This document shows positions 25,159 through 34,130 of a DNA stretch of 36,146 nucleotides, in pieces. The stretch comes from Saprospiraceae bacterium (GTDB taxonomy: Bacteria; Bacteroidota; Bacteroidia; Chitinophagales; Saprospiraceae), in assembly GCA_021298575.1 (NCBI GenBank), contig JAJTFM010000033.1:1-36146 (forward strand), given 5' to 3'. The position numbers were made by a program, and so were the translations under genes. The notes beneath the pieces are model-generated. The model searched no databases, had not been told where the DNA came from, and worked only from the letters and a program-made list of their open reading frames with translations. The stretch's first letter is position 1, and every line of letters starts with the position of its first letter.

Positions 25159-26584
25159 CATTCAGTTTTTCCAGCAACCAGTCGTGATTGACCGTATTGG
25201 AGCGATTCTGAATAATATCAGCTCTTAATTTATCTGCCGACTTCAGGTCTTTTTTCTCCAGTTTCATCAGTTTCCTGGTAAATCTGACGAGATTGAGATA
25301 GCCTTCCCTGCGTTGAACCGGAATATCACGCTGTCTGTTCAGAAACGTCCTGAAAGAAACGGTGAATGAGCCAAGTGTTTCCCATTCATTCAGTTCATAA
25401 TAGGTGATGAGCAGAACAGCCTTGCTGATCAGGTTATATCCTATATCCGCATACTCCACGTTGCGGAGCAGTTCAAGTACTTTTCCGTAGCGTTTCTGGT
25501 ATCTGTAAACCCTGGCAAGATTGAATGTACGGGTGTTTTCGCGCGAATCCTCCGGAAGGACAGGATAGTTTGTCTCAATAAAATCTTCTGCCCAGTCGGC
25601 CTTGCCCAGTCGCAGCGCAGCGGCCACGATATTGTTGAATCGCCAAACTGCCAACTCGCCCTTTATCAGAAATATGCCTTTTTTAAGGCCATTCTCGAAA
25701 AGTTCAAAATACTCCCGGATAAAGTCCTGGTTGCCTTTGTTAATTCTCCCGGTACAAAAGTGCAGTGCGGCATCTATCAGATCCAGGGCGTCTTTACGGG
25801 GCAGCAAATCGGCAAATTGTTCCAGTCCCTGCTTCAGTTTGTAGTAATTAACCGCTTCTTCTTCATCATAAACGGTGAGAAAGGCGTAATATTCCAGTGC
25901 AAGGGCAGGGTGGTGCTCCAGGGGAAACCGACGAATCTGGGTGAGGACGGCCTCTATGTCTCCTGTATCGTAACTGTAATTGAGGGTTTTTTTCTGACTG
26001 ATAGCCGCACTGGCCAGCTTCAGTTTTTCAATCCAGTAAAAAACATCGAGACTGGTTGAAATTTCCGTCAGATTCGCTTTTTGATCAACCTTTACCCCGA
26101 AGTCCATCATGGTATAATACTGTTTTTCAAACCTGTAGCTGTTGTAATAGTAATTTACAGATCTGAAACTGCCGTTCAGGTCTTCGCGTATGGATGATGC
26201 AGCCGATTGCATAACAGGCTCGATTCTGTGTTCGATGGCAAAGTCCAGCGCTTCGAAATCAGTGCTGATTTTGCTGGCCGCAAGCGATTCGTGTGCCAGA
26301 AACAGATGTACCAGCTTCAGCGTCTCGGAACAATATTTTCTGAAGAGCACATCGTTACTGGCAGTATTACCTGCCACTTTTTTCCAGATTTTCTCCTTGT
26401 TGAAGCCCGAGGCTCCGGCAGTTACGCATTCCAGCATTCCTTCACAGAGCAGGAGGGGGTGCCGGCTGTTCACATACAGCGGCGATTGCAAAAACCGGAC
26501 AAGGTTCCTGTGTAGCGATGCCTCCATCGCCACAAGTGTCCGATAAAGGCGATTAGACGAAACAGTTTTTTCCATTTTCAGCAT
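25145..26584 (-). CDS. Cytoplasmic helical-repeat protein, unknown function
   Basis: About 479 residues with no signal peptide or membrane segment, almost all helical and rich in Leu, Tyr and charged residues, like a TPR/solenoid. The N-terminal text (RTLVAMEASLHRNLVRFLQSPLYVNSRHPLLL) resembles a protein family I recall as frequent in Saprospirales, with the pattern L-x3-E-x4-F-x2-FL-x-SP-x-(F/Y)-N; the role of that family is unknown to me. C-terminal repeats include TRTFNLARVYRYQKRYGKVLELLRNV and KAVLLITYYELNEWETL. The start is ATG 26584 or 26575; a TAAATTTG box lies 15 bp upstream of the first. The stop codon lies inside the convergent terminator. Confidence 0.7.
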   Translation of the reverse strand: MLKMEKTVSSNRLYRTLVAMEASLHRNLVRFLQSPLYVNSRHPLLLCEGMLECVTAGASGFNKEKIWKKVAGNTASNDVLFRKYCSETLKLVHLFLAHESLAASKISTDFEALDFAIEHRIEPVMQSAASSIREDLNGSFRSVNYYYNSYRFEKQYYTMMDFGVKVDQKANLTEISTSLDVFYWIEKLKLASAAISQKKTLNYSYDTGDIEAVLTQIRRFPLEHHPALALEYYAFLTVYDEEEAVNYYKLKQGLEQFADLLPRKDALDLIDAALHFCTGRINKGNQDFIREYFELFENGLKKGIFLIKGELAVWRFNNIVAAALRLGKADWAEDFIETNYPVLPEDSRENTRTFNLARVYRYQKRYGKVLELLRNVEYADIGYNLISKAVLLITYYELNEWETLGSFTVSFRTFLNRQRDIPVQRREGYLNLVRFTRKLMKLEKKDLKSADKLRADIIQNRSNTVNHDWLLEKLNEKAR

Positions 26585-26598
26585 TACCTGCAAATCGA

Positions 26599-26606
26599 CA
26601 AATTTA
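26599..26606 (-). promoter_or_regulatory. -7 box for the helical-repeat gene
   Basis: The minus strand reads TAAATTTG, a full TAnnTTTG match in an AT-rich region. No clear -33 element is present. Confidence 0.4.
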
Positions 26607-26714
26607 TGATGTTATAGTGATATTTTTTCAGATATAATATAAATTGTGGATTTATTGTCCATACATTTAACGGTCCCTTTGTAATCCGGCCAAAACAATA
26701 TAAATACGATCCTG

Positions 26715-29189
26715 ATGCACGCTGGACGATCTCAGTTTTGTTTGATTTGGGTTTCAATCTTTGCATTGACTACCCCCCGGTTGTTTTCCCAGAATTTTAC
26801 CCCCTACAGAACCATTCACACACTGACAGAAGTATCGGTGCGCGATACCATTTCCGGTATTGGAGTAAGTGTGCATGAGGTGATGCCCCGCGCGAAGTAC
26901 GGTGACGTCAGGATTCGGTTGCTCTCGTCGGGCAACCTGAGTACGCCGAACCTGTATGAAATTGAGTATTTTCCTGATGCCGGCTTTACTGGTGCAGATA
27001 CGTTTGTCATTGAGCGTCGCTCACCAGCAAGTTATCCGTATCTGTCATACAGGGGTTACAGAATAACAGTAGAGAATTCCATTCTTCAGCCTCAACACGA
27101 CTATTCGCTTTCGGAAGACGGCTCTCCTGTTGTTGTTACTCCGCTTTTGAATGATTTTAGTACAGCCGGAGAACTTGAAATACGTTCGATTCCTCTGGTG
27201 AATCACGGTACAGCAGCCATTCTTAATGGTAATGAAATTTTATTTACTCCTGAGCCCGGTTATTCCGGTGTCGGACATCTGAATTACACGGTCTGCGATG
27301 CGGCTGACAATTGCCGGACAGGCTGTGTCAGTATTGGTATCGGAGGCGCTGTTCCCGATTGTGAACCACTGAAAATTCATGTAAAGCGGGATGAACTGCA
27401 CGCATTGCCCCTCTCTTTCAGTTGCGATACTTTCATAACAGCAGCTCATGGTGTCTTGCAGATTGAAAACGGACACATACTGCGCTACCGTCCTGATCCT
27501 GGGTTCACAGGATACGATGAGTGTGTACTTTTTTACAAGAACAACGGTTATTCCTGTTCAAAGAATGTTGTTTTTCGGGTAATAGATCCGGGCACGCCTA
27601 ATATCATGGCCATGGATGACCGGGTATTCACTCCTGTGGGAATGCCTGTAACTTTCAACGTCAGGCAAAATGATATTGGAAATCTGCTGGTAAGGGGCTG
27701 GATAGTTCCTGCCGATTTCCCGGGAGAACTTACCAATAAAACAAGTGCCGGTCAGGTCACTTTTACGCCACGGGCTGGTTTTTCAGGAATAGCTACTTTT
27801 CAGTACAGAATTGGCTCTCCTTCTGCCACATCGCTGGAAACGGCAACCGTATCTGTTGTCGTTGATAATCTGGCTCCCTCGGGCAGATACACCCATAAAC
27901 TGACGTCGCCAGCCGGAAGGCCGCTCGTTATTAATTACAATATTCCTTTTAACGACTTCAGTTTCAGTATTGCAAGTGATGCTTCTCACGGTCAGATTCA
28001 GTACTTCCCCGGGAAAACCACTCAGACTATTGACGGTGAACCAGTAACCGGAGATAACCTGATTATTTATACACCTGATTATGGCTACCACGGTACTGAT
28101 AAATTTTCGCTGATCTATTGTGCGCCCAACGGACAGTGTCAGGTTGCAAAAGTGGAAGTGGAACTGAAAGCCACTGCTGATCCATCAGGTTGTTTTAATG
28201 AATGTGTGTGGCCCGGTGATATCAATAACGATGGTGCAATAAACTCCCGTGACCTGCTTCCGCTGGGTTCGCTTACAGGCAGGGCAGGAGTGCCGAGAAG
28301 CATTGGAAGTACCGACTGGATGGGGCATTTCTCTTTGCCCTGGCCCTCCAATCTGGTGGAAACGGGCTTTAACCACAAGTATGCCGATGCCGATGGAAAC
28401 GGCGAAATTGGTGCGTCGGATGCCGATTTCCTGCGTGTTGACGGTCAGAAATCAAGAAATCTGATGCCGCCCTTTATTCCGGATATAAAAGGTTTGCCGT
28501 TCTACATGAAAATGCTCACTCCCGCGCCTCAACTGGGTAAACCCATGCAGATAGAAGTCGGGCTTGGTTCACCAACGAATCCGGTGGTTGACCTGTACGG
28601 CTTCACTTTTGAATTTGCACTGGGTCCGGGCCTCCGTGATTCCGCATTTCAAATGAATTTTTATGATAATTCCTGGATAAATCTGGATGCACCGTCGCTG
28701 AATCTGGCCCGCAAGGCGGCGCAGGGACGGTTCGAAATGGCCTTCACCCGTACCAACGGTGAACCGGTAAGCGGCTATGGCCCTATAGGTGTCATGGAAC
28801 TGGTCATTATTGATATCATTGACGGAGGGGATCAGGACAGTCGCAGGGGCTTCACCGAAACTCCCGTTATTTCACTGAATTCGGGTCTGCAGACACTGGA
28901 TGCCATAGAACTTTCCATTCCAGTTGAAAGAGACTATACTACAGGAATCAGTGAATGCCGGGTATGGCCCTCTCCGGCGTCCGCTGTACTCTTTGTTCGT
29001 AATGAAGGACTGTCTGAACAGGCTTGCCTGCGTATAACCGACCTGTACGGAAGGGAGGTATTTCAATGCAGAAACTGGAATGGTAGTGAATTGTCTGTAC
29101 CCGTTGATAATCTTGAATCAGGTGTTTATCAGCTACATTTAATATCAGGGCGTTTCGCTACTCAGCAGCTTGTGGTTATTGCGCATTAA
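26715..29189 (+). CDS. Large secreted surface protein with Ig-like repeats, dockerin-like pair, cohesin-like domain and T9SS type A signal
   Basis: The 824-residue protein begins with a signal peptide (about 1-26, ending PRLFSQ). Several Ig/cadherin-like repeats follow (signature ILFTPEPGYSGVGHLNYTVCD; also VTFTPRAGFSGIATFQYRI and IIYTPDYGYHGTDKFSLIYC). A split dockerin-like module follows: GDINNDGAINSRDLLPLG near residue 498 and ADADGNGEIGASDADFL near 556, each a calcium-binding DxNxDG loop. Residues about 605-710 look like a cohesin/carbohydrate-binding beta sandwich (QIEVGLGSPTNPVVDLYGFTFEF). The last 80 residues are a T9SS type A sorting domain (VWPSPASAVLFV ... LESGVYQLHLISG). It is probably an adhesin or surface scaffold. 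The stop codon TAA is one copy of the target duplication of the adjacent MITE-like element. Confidence 0.85.
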   Translation: MHAGRSQFCLIWVSIFALTTPRLFSQNFTPYRTIHTLTEVSVRDTISGIGVSVHEVMPRAKYGDVRIRLLSSGNLSTPNLYEIEYFPDAGFTGADTFVIERRSPASYPYLSYRGYRITVENSILQPQHDYSLSEDGSPVVVTPLLNDFSTAGELEIRSIPLVNHGTAAILNGNEILFTPEPGYSGVGHLNYTVCDAADNCRTGCVSIGIGGAVPDCEPLKIHVKRDELHALPLSFSCDTFITAAHGVLQIENGHILRYRPDPGFTGYDECVLFYKNNGYSCSKNVVFRVIDPGTPNIMAMDDRVFTPVGMPVTFNVRQNDIGNLLVRGWIVPADFPGELTNKTSAGQVTFTPRAGFSGIATFQYRIGSPSATSLETATVSVVVDNLAPSGRYTHKLTSPAGRPLVINYNIPFNDFSFSIASDASHGQIQYFPGKTTQTIDGEPVTGDNLIIYTPDYGYHGTDKFSLIYCAPNGQCQVAKVEVELKATADPSGCFNECVWPGDINNDGAINSRDLLPLGSLTGRAGVPRSIGSTDWMGHFSLPWPSNLVETGFNHKYADADGNGEIGASDADFLRVDGQKSRNLMPPFIPDIKGLPFYMKMLTPAPQLGKPMQIEVGLGSPTNPVVDLYGFTFEFALGPGLRDSAFQMNFYDNSWINLDAPSLNLARKAAQGRFEMAFTRTNGEPVSGYGPIGVMELVIIDIIDGGDQDSRRGFTETPVISLNSGLQTLDAIELSIPVERDYTTGISECRVWPSPASAVLFVRNEGLSEQACLRITDLYGREVFQCRNWNGSELSVPVDNLESGVYQLHLISGRFATQQLVVIAH

Positions 29190-29367
29190 GAGCTTGTTCA
29201 GGATTCTCTCACCGAGTCAAAAACGTCTCATTTTTCGCCATTTTTCACCTTTTTTCAGTTACGTAGCTCCGGCTATGCGCCTTCAAAAATGCAAAAACTG
29301 AAATGCAAAAACTGACAAAAAATCAGCCTGTTTTTGCCACCGGCAGAGAATCCTGAACAAGCTCTAA
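29187..29367. mobile_element. 175-bp MITE-like palindromic element with TAA target duplication
   Basis: Perfect 20-bp terminal inverted repeats, GAGCTTGTTCAGGATTCTCT at 29190-29209 and its reverse complement at 29345-29364, enclose a non-coding, partly palindromic core. The core includes a near-perfect central stem around CGTAGC-TCCG-GCTATG, and A/T-runs that mirror each other. TAA occurs immediately outside both ends (29187-29189 and 29365-29367), as expected for a 3-bp target duplication. TNA duplications and termini of the GAGC-TGTTCAG type are known in parts of the IS5 family, so a non-autonomous IS5-like derivative is the best guess. No transposase is encoded. It makes up most of the 299-bp gap between the two T9SS genes; the rest (29368-29488) shows nothing beyond a weak TACCTTTTG near 29462. 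Confidence 0.75.
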
Positions 29368-29488
29368 GGCAAGCCGGGCAACCACATAGCCAGTATCAAC
29401 GTATTGGGGGGAGACCTGATAATTATTCGAGGCCGGGATGCAACCTCTGACACCTGAATGTTACCTTTTGGGGGGCATGCTTTATATT

Positions 29489-31840
29489 ATGAACAACCTG
29501 CCTGCTGTCTGCCGCTATCTGCGAGGATTAATCTGTGTCCTGTCATTCCAGATTCCGTTTTCTGTAATAGCTCAACCTGTTCCATGCGGGCCAGTCCCCG
29601 ATATGACACCAACGTGTATTGACGCTTGTGTGATATGCGATATCAATGGATATACAGGTATCAACGATGATACACAACAAGGACAGGCTCCTCCGGGATT
29701 CTGTACAACCCAGATTCACCACATGCAGTGGATTGCCTTTATTGCAGGCAGTACCAACCTGACTATTACAGTGAAACCTTCCAATTGTAATGGCGGACAG
29801 GGGCTCGAAATCGGTATCTACAGAAGTTTGAACTGCAGTGCCTTCCAACTGGTCTCCAACTGTGATACAGATGTGCAGGAGGGAGAAACCGGTGTTTTTA
29901 CCAATACGGTCCCGCTGGTTATCGGGCAGTATTACTATTTTGTAATGGATGGCAATCAGGGCGATATCTGCAACTACACCATCAATGTCACTTCAGGCAG
30001 TACGCAGGTTCCGCCACTTCCCCCCGCAGGTGCAGTTCAGGGGCCCGATGAAGTATGTCAGTTTGAAAGTGCAACCTTTGCGATTCCTCAGATAACCGGG
30101 GCAGTCACCTATAAATGGACCCTTGATGGTCAGCAGGTAGCCGGAGGGTTTCAGACTCCTGTAGTTTTCAACACCCCGGGCGACCATGAGGTATGCGTGC
30201 TGGCCTATAACGTGTGTGACACTGTGGCACCCTCCTGCAAAACAGTTCGTGTTAACAGTGTGAAAACAACCAGTCTTCAGTACGACCTCTGCAACGGGAA
30301 ATGTCTGTCGGTAGCTGATACAACTATCTGTGACCCGGGTAACTATGTATTCCACTTCCAGACGTCGGAAGGCTGCGATAGTACGGTGAATGTGACGGTG
30401 AGCGGATTACCCACCGTCATTACTTATCTCAGTGTCAATATATGTTCAACGGACAGTCTTTATGTAGGCGATACCTGGTATTTTCCACCCGGTCAGTTCA
30501 CGGAAGTACAAACCGCAGCCAATGGGTGCGACAGTATTATTAACCTGTCGCTGAATCCGATTATTTGTGAAATAACGGGCGCCACAGTGGTTCAGGATGT
30601 TGCCTGCAACGGGGATTCAACGGGCAGTGTCGCTTTTTCCGTTCAGAATGGAACCTCAACATTCAACTATACCTGGAAGCGGCTGGAGGGGTGGCCCTCA
30701 GGTGTCGGAACTATCGCCGCGCTGGGAGAACAAAAAATAATCTCCAATCTGCCTGCAGGAGAGTATCTGATTACAATTTCCGACAATTTCGGCAATGATG
30801 TGGTACTGACAGCAGAAGTCTCGGAGCCGCCGGCACTTTCTATCACCGAGACTTTATCAAGCTATAATGGTTTTGGTGTGTCTTGTTATGGTAGTTCAGA
30901 CGGTAGTATCAGTACTATCTGTACAGGAGGAACTCCGTCTTATTCCTGGAAATGGAACAATGGAGAAAGCATTCCTCAACTCGATTCGCTGAAAGCAGGG
31001 ACTTATATACTTACCCTCACCGACGCATCCGGTTGTACCGAAATAACCTCTGTTACCCTGACCCAGCCCCAGCCGCTTGTTCTGTCGGCCAGTTTCACCA
31101 ATCCGGGCTGCGAAGGGCCTGATACAGGTATCGCGACAGCCGAATTTGTATCAGGTGGAGTTGAGCCATATATGTTTTCGCTGTCCGGGGGCGTGTTTTC
31201 CTCCGGTTCCGTTTATCCCGGACTAACTGAAGGTCCCTGGTCGCTGGTGGTGGAGGACATCAACAGTTGTACCGACGATACCATTGCCATATTGAGGGCA
31301 GCAGAGATACCCGTAGTGGAAGCAGGAGAGGATGTGGATCTGCCACTCGGTTGTCCGCACCAGTTGCAGGCATTTTCGACCGTAACTCCGGCCTCGATTA
31401 CCTGGTCGAACAGTGGAAGTCTGTCGTGTACCGATTGTCTGTATCCGCTTGCAACGCCATTTAATACAACCGTTTATACCCTGCAGGTCACGTCAGGTGA
31501 TGGTTGCCTAGCCAGTGACAGCCTGACAGTGTATGTTATAAAGAACAGAAACATATACGCGCCCAATGTATTCTCGCCCGATAATGATGGTCTCAATGAT
31601 CATTTCAATCTGTACACCGACAAGGGAGCGCGTCAGATACGCTTTATGAGGATATACTCGCGGTGGGGTGAACTGGTTTTTGAAAAGAATAACTTTCAGC
31701 CGAATGAACTCTCGAACGGTTGGGATGGCTTGTTCGAGGGTCGCCTGATGCCACCCGGTGTGTTTGTCTGGACAGCCGAAATAGAATACTTCGACGATGA
31801 GGTGGTGAGAGCACAGGGTGACGTGACGATTGTGCGGTAA
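29489..31840 (+). CDS. Large secreted surface protein with PKD-like and SprB-like repeats and T9SS type B (gliding-motility) C-terminal domain
   Basis: The 783-residue protein starts at ATG 29489 (MNNLPAVCRYLRGLICVLSF... ending VIAQ). A Cys-rich N-terminal domain of about 150 residues (CIDACVICDINGYTG ... YYYFVMDGNQGDICNYTINV) is followed by a PKD-like domain (FAIPQITGAVTYKWTLDGQ) and three SprB-type repeats, each with a Cys, a glycine turn and GTY or GEY (for example CYGSSDGSISTICTGGTPSYSW and LKAGTYILTLTDASGC). The C-terminal 95 residues are the CHU_C/type B T9SS signal: APNVFSPDNDGLNDHFNLY, FMRIYSRWGELVFEKNNF, GWDGLFEGRLMPPGVFVWTAEIEY. Related proteins are exported and anchored to the surface, and some act in gliding or adhesion. 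Further in-frame ATGs lie upstream (29477, for example), but they add a non-signal tail. Confidence 0.9.
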   Translation: MNNLPAVCRYLRGLICVLSFQIPFSVIAQPVPCGPVPDMTPTCIDACVICDINGYTGINDDTQQGQAPPGFCTTQIHHMQWIAFIAGSTNLTITVKPSNCNGGQGLEIGIYRSLNCSAFQLVSNCDTDVQEGETGVFTNTVPLVIGQYYYFVMDGNQGDICNYTINVTSGSTQVPPLPPAGAVQGPDEVCQFESATFAIPQITGAVTYKWTLDGQQVAGGFQTPVVFNTPGDHEVCVLAYNVCDTVAPSCKTVRVNSVKTTSLQYDLCNGKCLSVADTTICDPGNYVFHFQTSEGCDSTVNVTVSGLPTVITYLSVNICSTDSLYVGDTWYFPPGQFTEVQTAANGCDSIINLSLNPIICEITGATVVQDVACNGDSTGSVAFSVQNGTSTFNYTWKRLEGWPSGVGTIAALGEQKIISNLPAGEYLITISDNFGNDVVLTAEVSEPPALSITETLSSYNGFGVSCYGSSDGSISTICTGGTPSYSWKWNNGESIPQLDSLKAGTYILTLTDASGCTEITSVTLTQPQPLVLSASFTNPGCEGPDTGIATAEFVSGGVEPYMFSLSGGVFSSGSVYPGLTEGPWSLVVEDINSCTDDTIAILRAAEIPVVEAGEDVDLPLGCPHQLQAFSTVTPASITWSNSGSLSCTDCLYPLATPFNTTVYTLQVTSGDGCLASDSLTVYVIKNRNIYAPNVFSPDNDGLNDHFNLYTDKGARQIRFMRIYSRWGELVFEKNNFQPNELSNGWDGLFEGRLMPPGVFVWTAEIEYFDDEVVRAQGDVTIVR

Positions 31841-31844
31841 AGAG

Positions 31845-31871
31845 TGGGCAACCGGATTAATCGGTTGCCCA
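31845..31871. terminator. Hairpin between convergent genes
   Basis: TGGGCAACCG (31845-31854) pairs perfectly with CGGTTGCCCA (31862-31871), with a 7-nt loop. T-runs are weak on both sides (CTCTTT on the minus strand), but the location just after one gene and before the end of the convergent one suits a bidirectional terminator. Confidence 0.6.
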
Positions 31872-31887
31872 TTCCGACATAAATAGC

Positions 31888-32448
31888 CTATCCTGCACTC
31901 ACAGCACCGATTTTTTCCAGAAATGCGCTGTCAACCGTGATGAGCAGGCTCATACCCAGCGACTCAAGCTCTACCTGAAATTTGCGTTTTCCTTCCTTTT
32001 TGACGATTTTACCCTTCATGCCAATCAGTGATCCGGCAGATATCTCAATAGGGTCGCCTTCGGCAAATAAATCGGTATCTATGGTTACTTCAATGTCTTT
32101 TTCCAGCGTTACACGCTGGATAATATCAATTTCCTCGTCCTTGACGGCCATCAGGTTAGGGCCTATTCTGGCAAAACTGACGACGTTCTCTGTCTCCATC
32201 ACCTTAAGGTACTGGTCCTTGGTGATGTGTACAAAGACATAGCAGTTAATCAGGGGACGCTCAACAAGTCTGCGCACGCGCCCGTACTGGCGCATGATCT
32301 TCTGCAGGGGCAGGTAGGTTTCGATCTCTTTTTTTTCCAGCATACGCTTTACAAATTTTTCACTTTTGTTGCGCGTATGCACGGCAAACCACCGGATTTC
32401 CGTCGGATGCAGGTCGTTTATTGGCTTTTTTTCTACTTTTCTGGCCAT
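31888..32448 (-). CDS. UpxY-like NusG-family transcription antiterminator
   Basis: The 186-residue protein has the NusG N-terminal domain at about 18-115 (IRWFAVHTRNKSEKFVKRMLEKKEIETYLPL; ERPLINCYVFVHI) and a C-terminal KOW domain near 128-160 (ISAGSLIGMKGKIVKKEGKRKFQVEL). It is a specialised paralog rather than housekeeping NusG: the basic N-terminal extension and the pattern match Bacteroides UpxY/RfaH-like proteins, which bind RNA polymerase and let it read through long polysaccharide operons. It is last in a tightly coupled minus-strand operon; nothing lies downstream on the same strand, so it must act on transcripts elsewhere or on its own upstream genes. Confidence 0.9.
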   Translation of the reverse strand: MARKVEKKPINDLHPTEIRWFAVHTRNKSEKFVKRMLEKKEIETYLPLQKIMRQYGRVRRLVERPLINCYVFVHITKDQYLKVMETENVVSFARIGPNLMAVKDEEIDIIQRVTLEKDIEVTIDTDLFAEGDPIEISAGSLIGMKGKIVKKEGKRKFQVELESLGMSLLITVDSAFLEKIGAVSAG

Positions 32449-32450
32449 TT

Positions 32451-34130
32451 TTAAAAATCGTTATTCACGGGCCACAGGTTCATCCGGAAACCTGCTGAAA
32501 TAACCCGGGTTGTCTGGTTGGTTGAAGCATCAGCACCTTCTCTGGTGCGTGAAAGAAGTTTCAGGTCGAAAAAAGCATTGTGGAAGCACATCCAGGATAT
32601 ATCGAGTCCTGCAATGAAGATTGTCGAGCGCTTGCCCTGACCAATTTCGTTGCCGTATTCCTGTTCGCGTGTATTGTACGTCAGTAACGGGTTGCTTCCC
32701 CAGTTTTCACCAGGCAGGTTGTCGCCTTTCAGTGCCTGAATCAGTCTGGCAGTGAAGAAAAGCCGGGGAGTGGGGCGGTATCTGACAATACCAACCATCT
32801 CCCTGAAATTTGCTCCGAACGGATGAGCCAGGGGCTGATTATAGTGTGTGTAACTGTTTTCTATGTTGAAGTGGGAGTAAGTGTAGGGTCTCGAACTGTT
32901 GAATTCTCCCTGCAGATCGAGGCGCTGAATACCCATTACATTCAGGTACTTGAAGCCAGCCTGAATACTGTATTTGTTGCCCCACCAGCCGTTTCCACCG
33001 AAAAACTCGCTGAATCTGAGCTCGTCGAGCAGAAATTGTCCGTACAACTGAACACCTTTCAGGGCCGTCCAGGATACGTTCATACCCAGCATGGCATTGT
33101 CGGGACTACCGATCATTCCTTCTACCGTGCGGTACAGAATAACCGGATTCAGATATTGAAATTCGAAATCGTTGGTTCTGTGAAAGATGGTTGATTCGAA
33201 GAAACCGAATGTCAGTCGCGGATTTACCTTGTAGCTCAGGTAGTGAATGGCGGCATATTTTCGACCCAGCCGGCTATCGCCCGGGGTAGTATCAGTGCTG
33301 GTAAGTGAAGTAAGTTCCATAAACAGATTCTGATAATGGAACTTCCAGAGGCGTGTGTCTAGTTTCAGGTAAAATTGTGGTGCGGAATTGTCGGACAGGA
33401 ACATGGACCGGTATCCGTTTCCGATGAAATGAGAGCCGTGACCAAGCTGCAGCCCAATATGCTTTGAAATCTTTACACCCAGATAAGCATTGGCAATATT
33501 GAAGTCGTAACCCTGAGCAAGGCCAAACGGATCCCCGGAGTAGTTCTTGGTGAAACCGGCTCCCGGCACCTTGTAGTCACGGATGTACTGATCCACATAA
33601 TCCGGATATCTCAACTGGGTTTCTTCCAGATTGGTGTGAAAGTAAACACGATCGTCAATACTTCCACGGACTTCAAAACCCCTTGTATTGATGTATAACA
33701 TCTCGTCGCGGTTCGATTCGAAGCCCACCTGACCGTTCAGGAGCGGATTAACCCGAAGCTTGAAATCCGGTGTGTTTACCTCATACAAGAAAGCGGGGGT
33801 CTTGTAAAACCAGCGTTTGCGGGGCTCCGAAACGCGGTTGGTCCCGTCGTTATTGTCGTCAGCCAGGTATTGAACATCTGCCTTTTCCTGTTCAGACAGG
33901 GCAACGGTGGTTGTGTCGGCCCAGTTTGCCCAGTCGGCGGCATCTTTTCTGAAATAGCCTCTCAGGTCGGTGTGTACGCTGTTTTGTCCGGGATAGAGAA
34001 TATCAAACCGCTCGGTGAGCCATGTACCGTGCGAGCGAACGGGGAGGTTGGTGGACTGAGCGGCCAGTCTGGCCTGCGAGCTCAGAACCATCATCATCCC
34101 GGATATCAGCAACAGGCGTATTTTGGTCAT
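32451..34130 (-). CDS. Wzi/RemB-like outer membrane beta-barrel protein
   Basis: This 559-residue protein has a signal peptide (1-24, ending ARLAAQ) and an all-beta, aromatic-rich barrel. Segments such as GDPFGLAQGYDFNIANAYLGV, LGHGSHFIGNGYRSMFLSD and FQYLNPVILYRTVEG resemble the capsule-assembly Wzi family and its Bacteroidota branch, which includes Flavobacterium RemB, a gliding-related protein. Wzi is an outer membrane lectin that holds capsule polysaccharide on the cell surface. The neighbours (deacetylase-like protein, UpxY-like antiterminator) support a surface polysaccharide role. Its ATG overlaps the stop of the upstream gene (ATGA), and it ends 2 bp before the NusG-like gene. Capsule versus gliding cannot be decided from sequence. 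Confidence 0.8.
   Translation of the reverse strand: MTKIRLLLISGMMMVLSSQARLAAQSTNLPVRSHGTWLTERFDILYPGQNSVHTDLRGYFRKDAADWANWADTTTVALSEQEKADVQYLADDNNDGTNRVSEPRKRWFYKTPAFLYEVNTPDFKLRVNPLLNGQVGFESNRDEMLYINTRGFEVRGSIDDRVYFHTNLEETQLRYPDYVDQYIRDYKVPGAGFTKNYSGDPFGLAQGYDFNIANAYLGVKISKHIGLQLGHGSHFIGNGYRSMFLSDNSAPQFYLKLDTRLWKFHYQNLFMELTSLTSTDTTPGDSRLGRKYAAIHYLSYKVNPRLTFGFFESTIFHRTNDFEFQYLNPVILYRTVEGMIGSPDNAMLGMNVSWTALKGVQLYGQFLLDELRFSEFFGGNGWWGNKYSIQAGFKYLNVMGIQRLDLQGEFNSSRPYTYSHFNIENSYTHYNQPLAHPFGANFREMVGIVRYRPTPRLFFTARLIQALKGDNLPGENWGSNPLLTYNTREQEYGNEIGQGKRSTIFIAGLDISWMCFHNAFFDLKLLSRTREGADASTNQTTRVISAGFRMNLWPVNNDF

Noticed and set aside
29455-29475. TACCTTTTG as a promoter for the SprB-like gene
   Set aside because: It has one base too many for TAnnTTTG and no -33 partner; left unannotated.
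29438-29488. Upstream starts (29438, 29477) of the SprB-like protein
   Set aside because: Only the ATG at 29489 places the hydrophobic signal sequence at a normal distance from the N-terminus.
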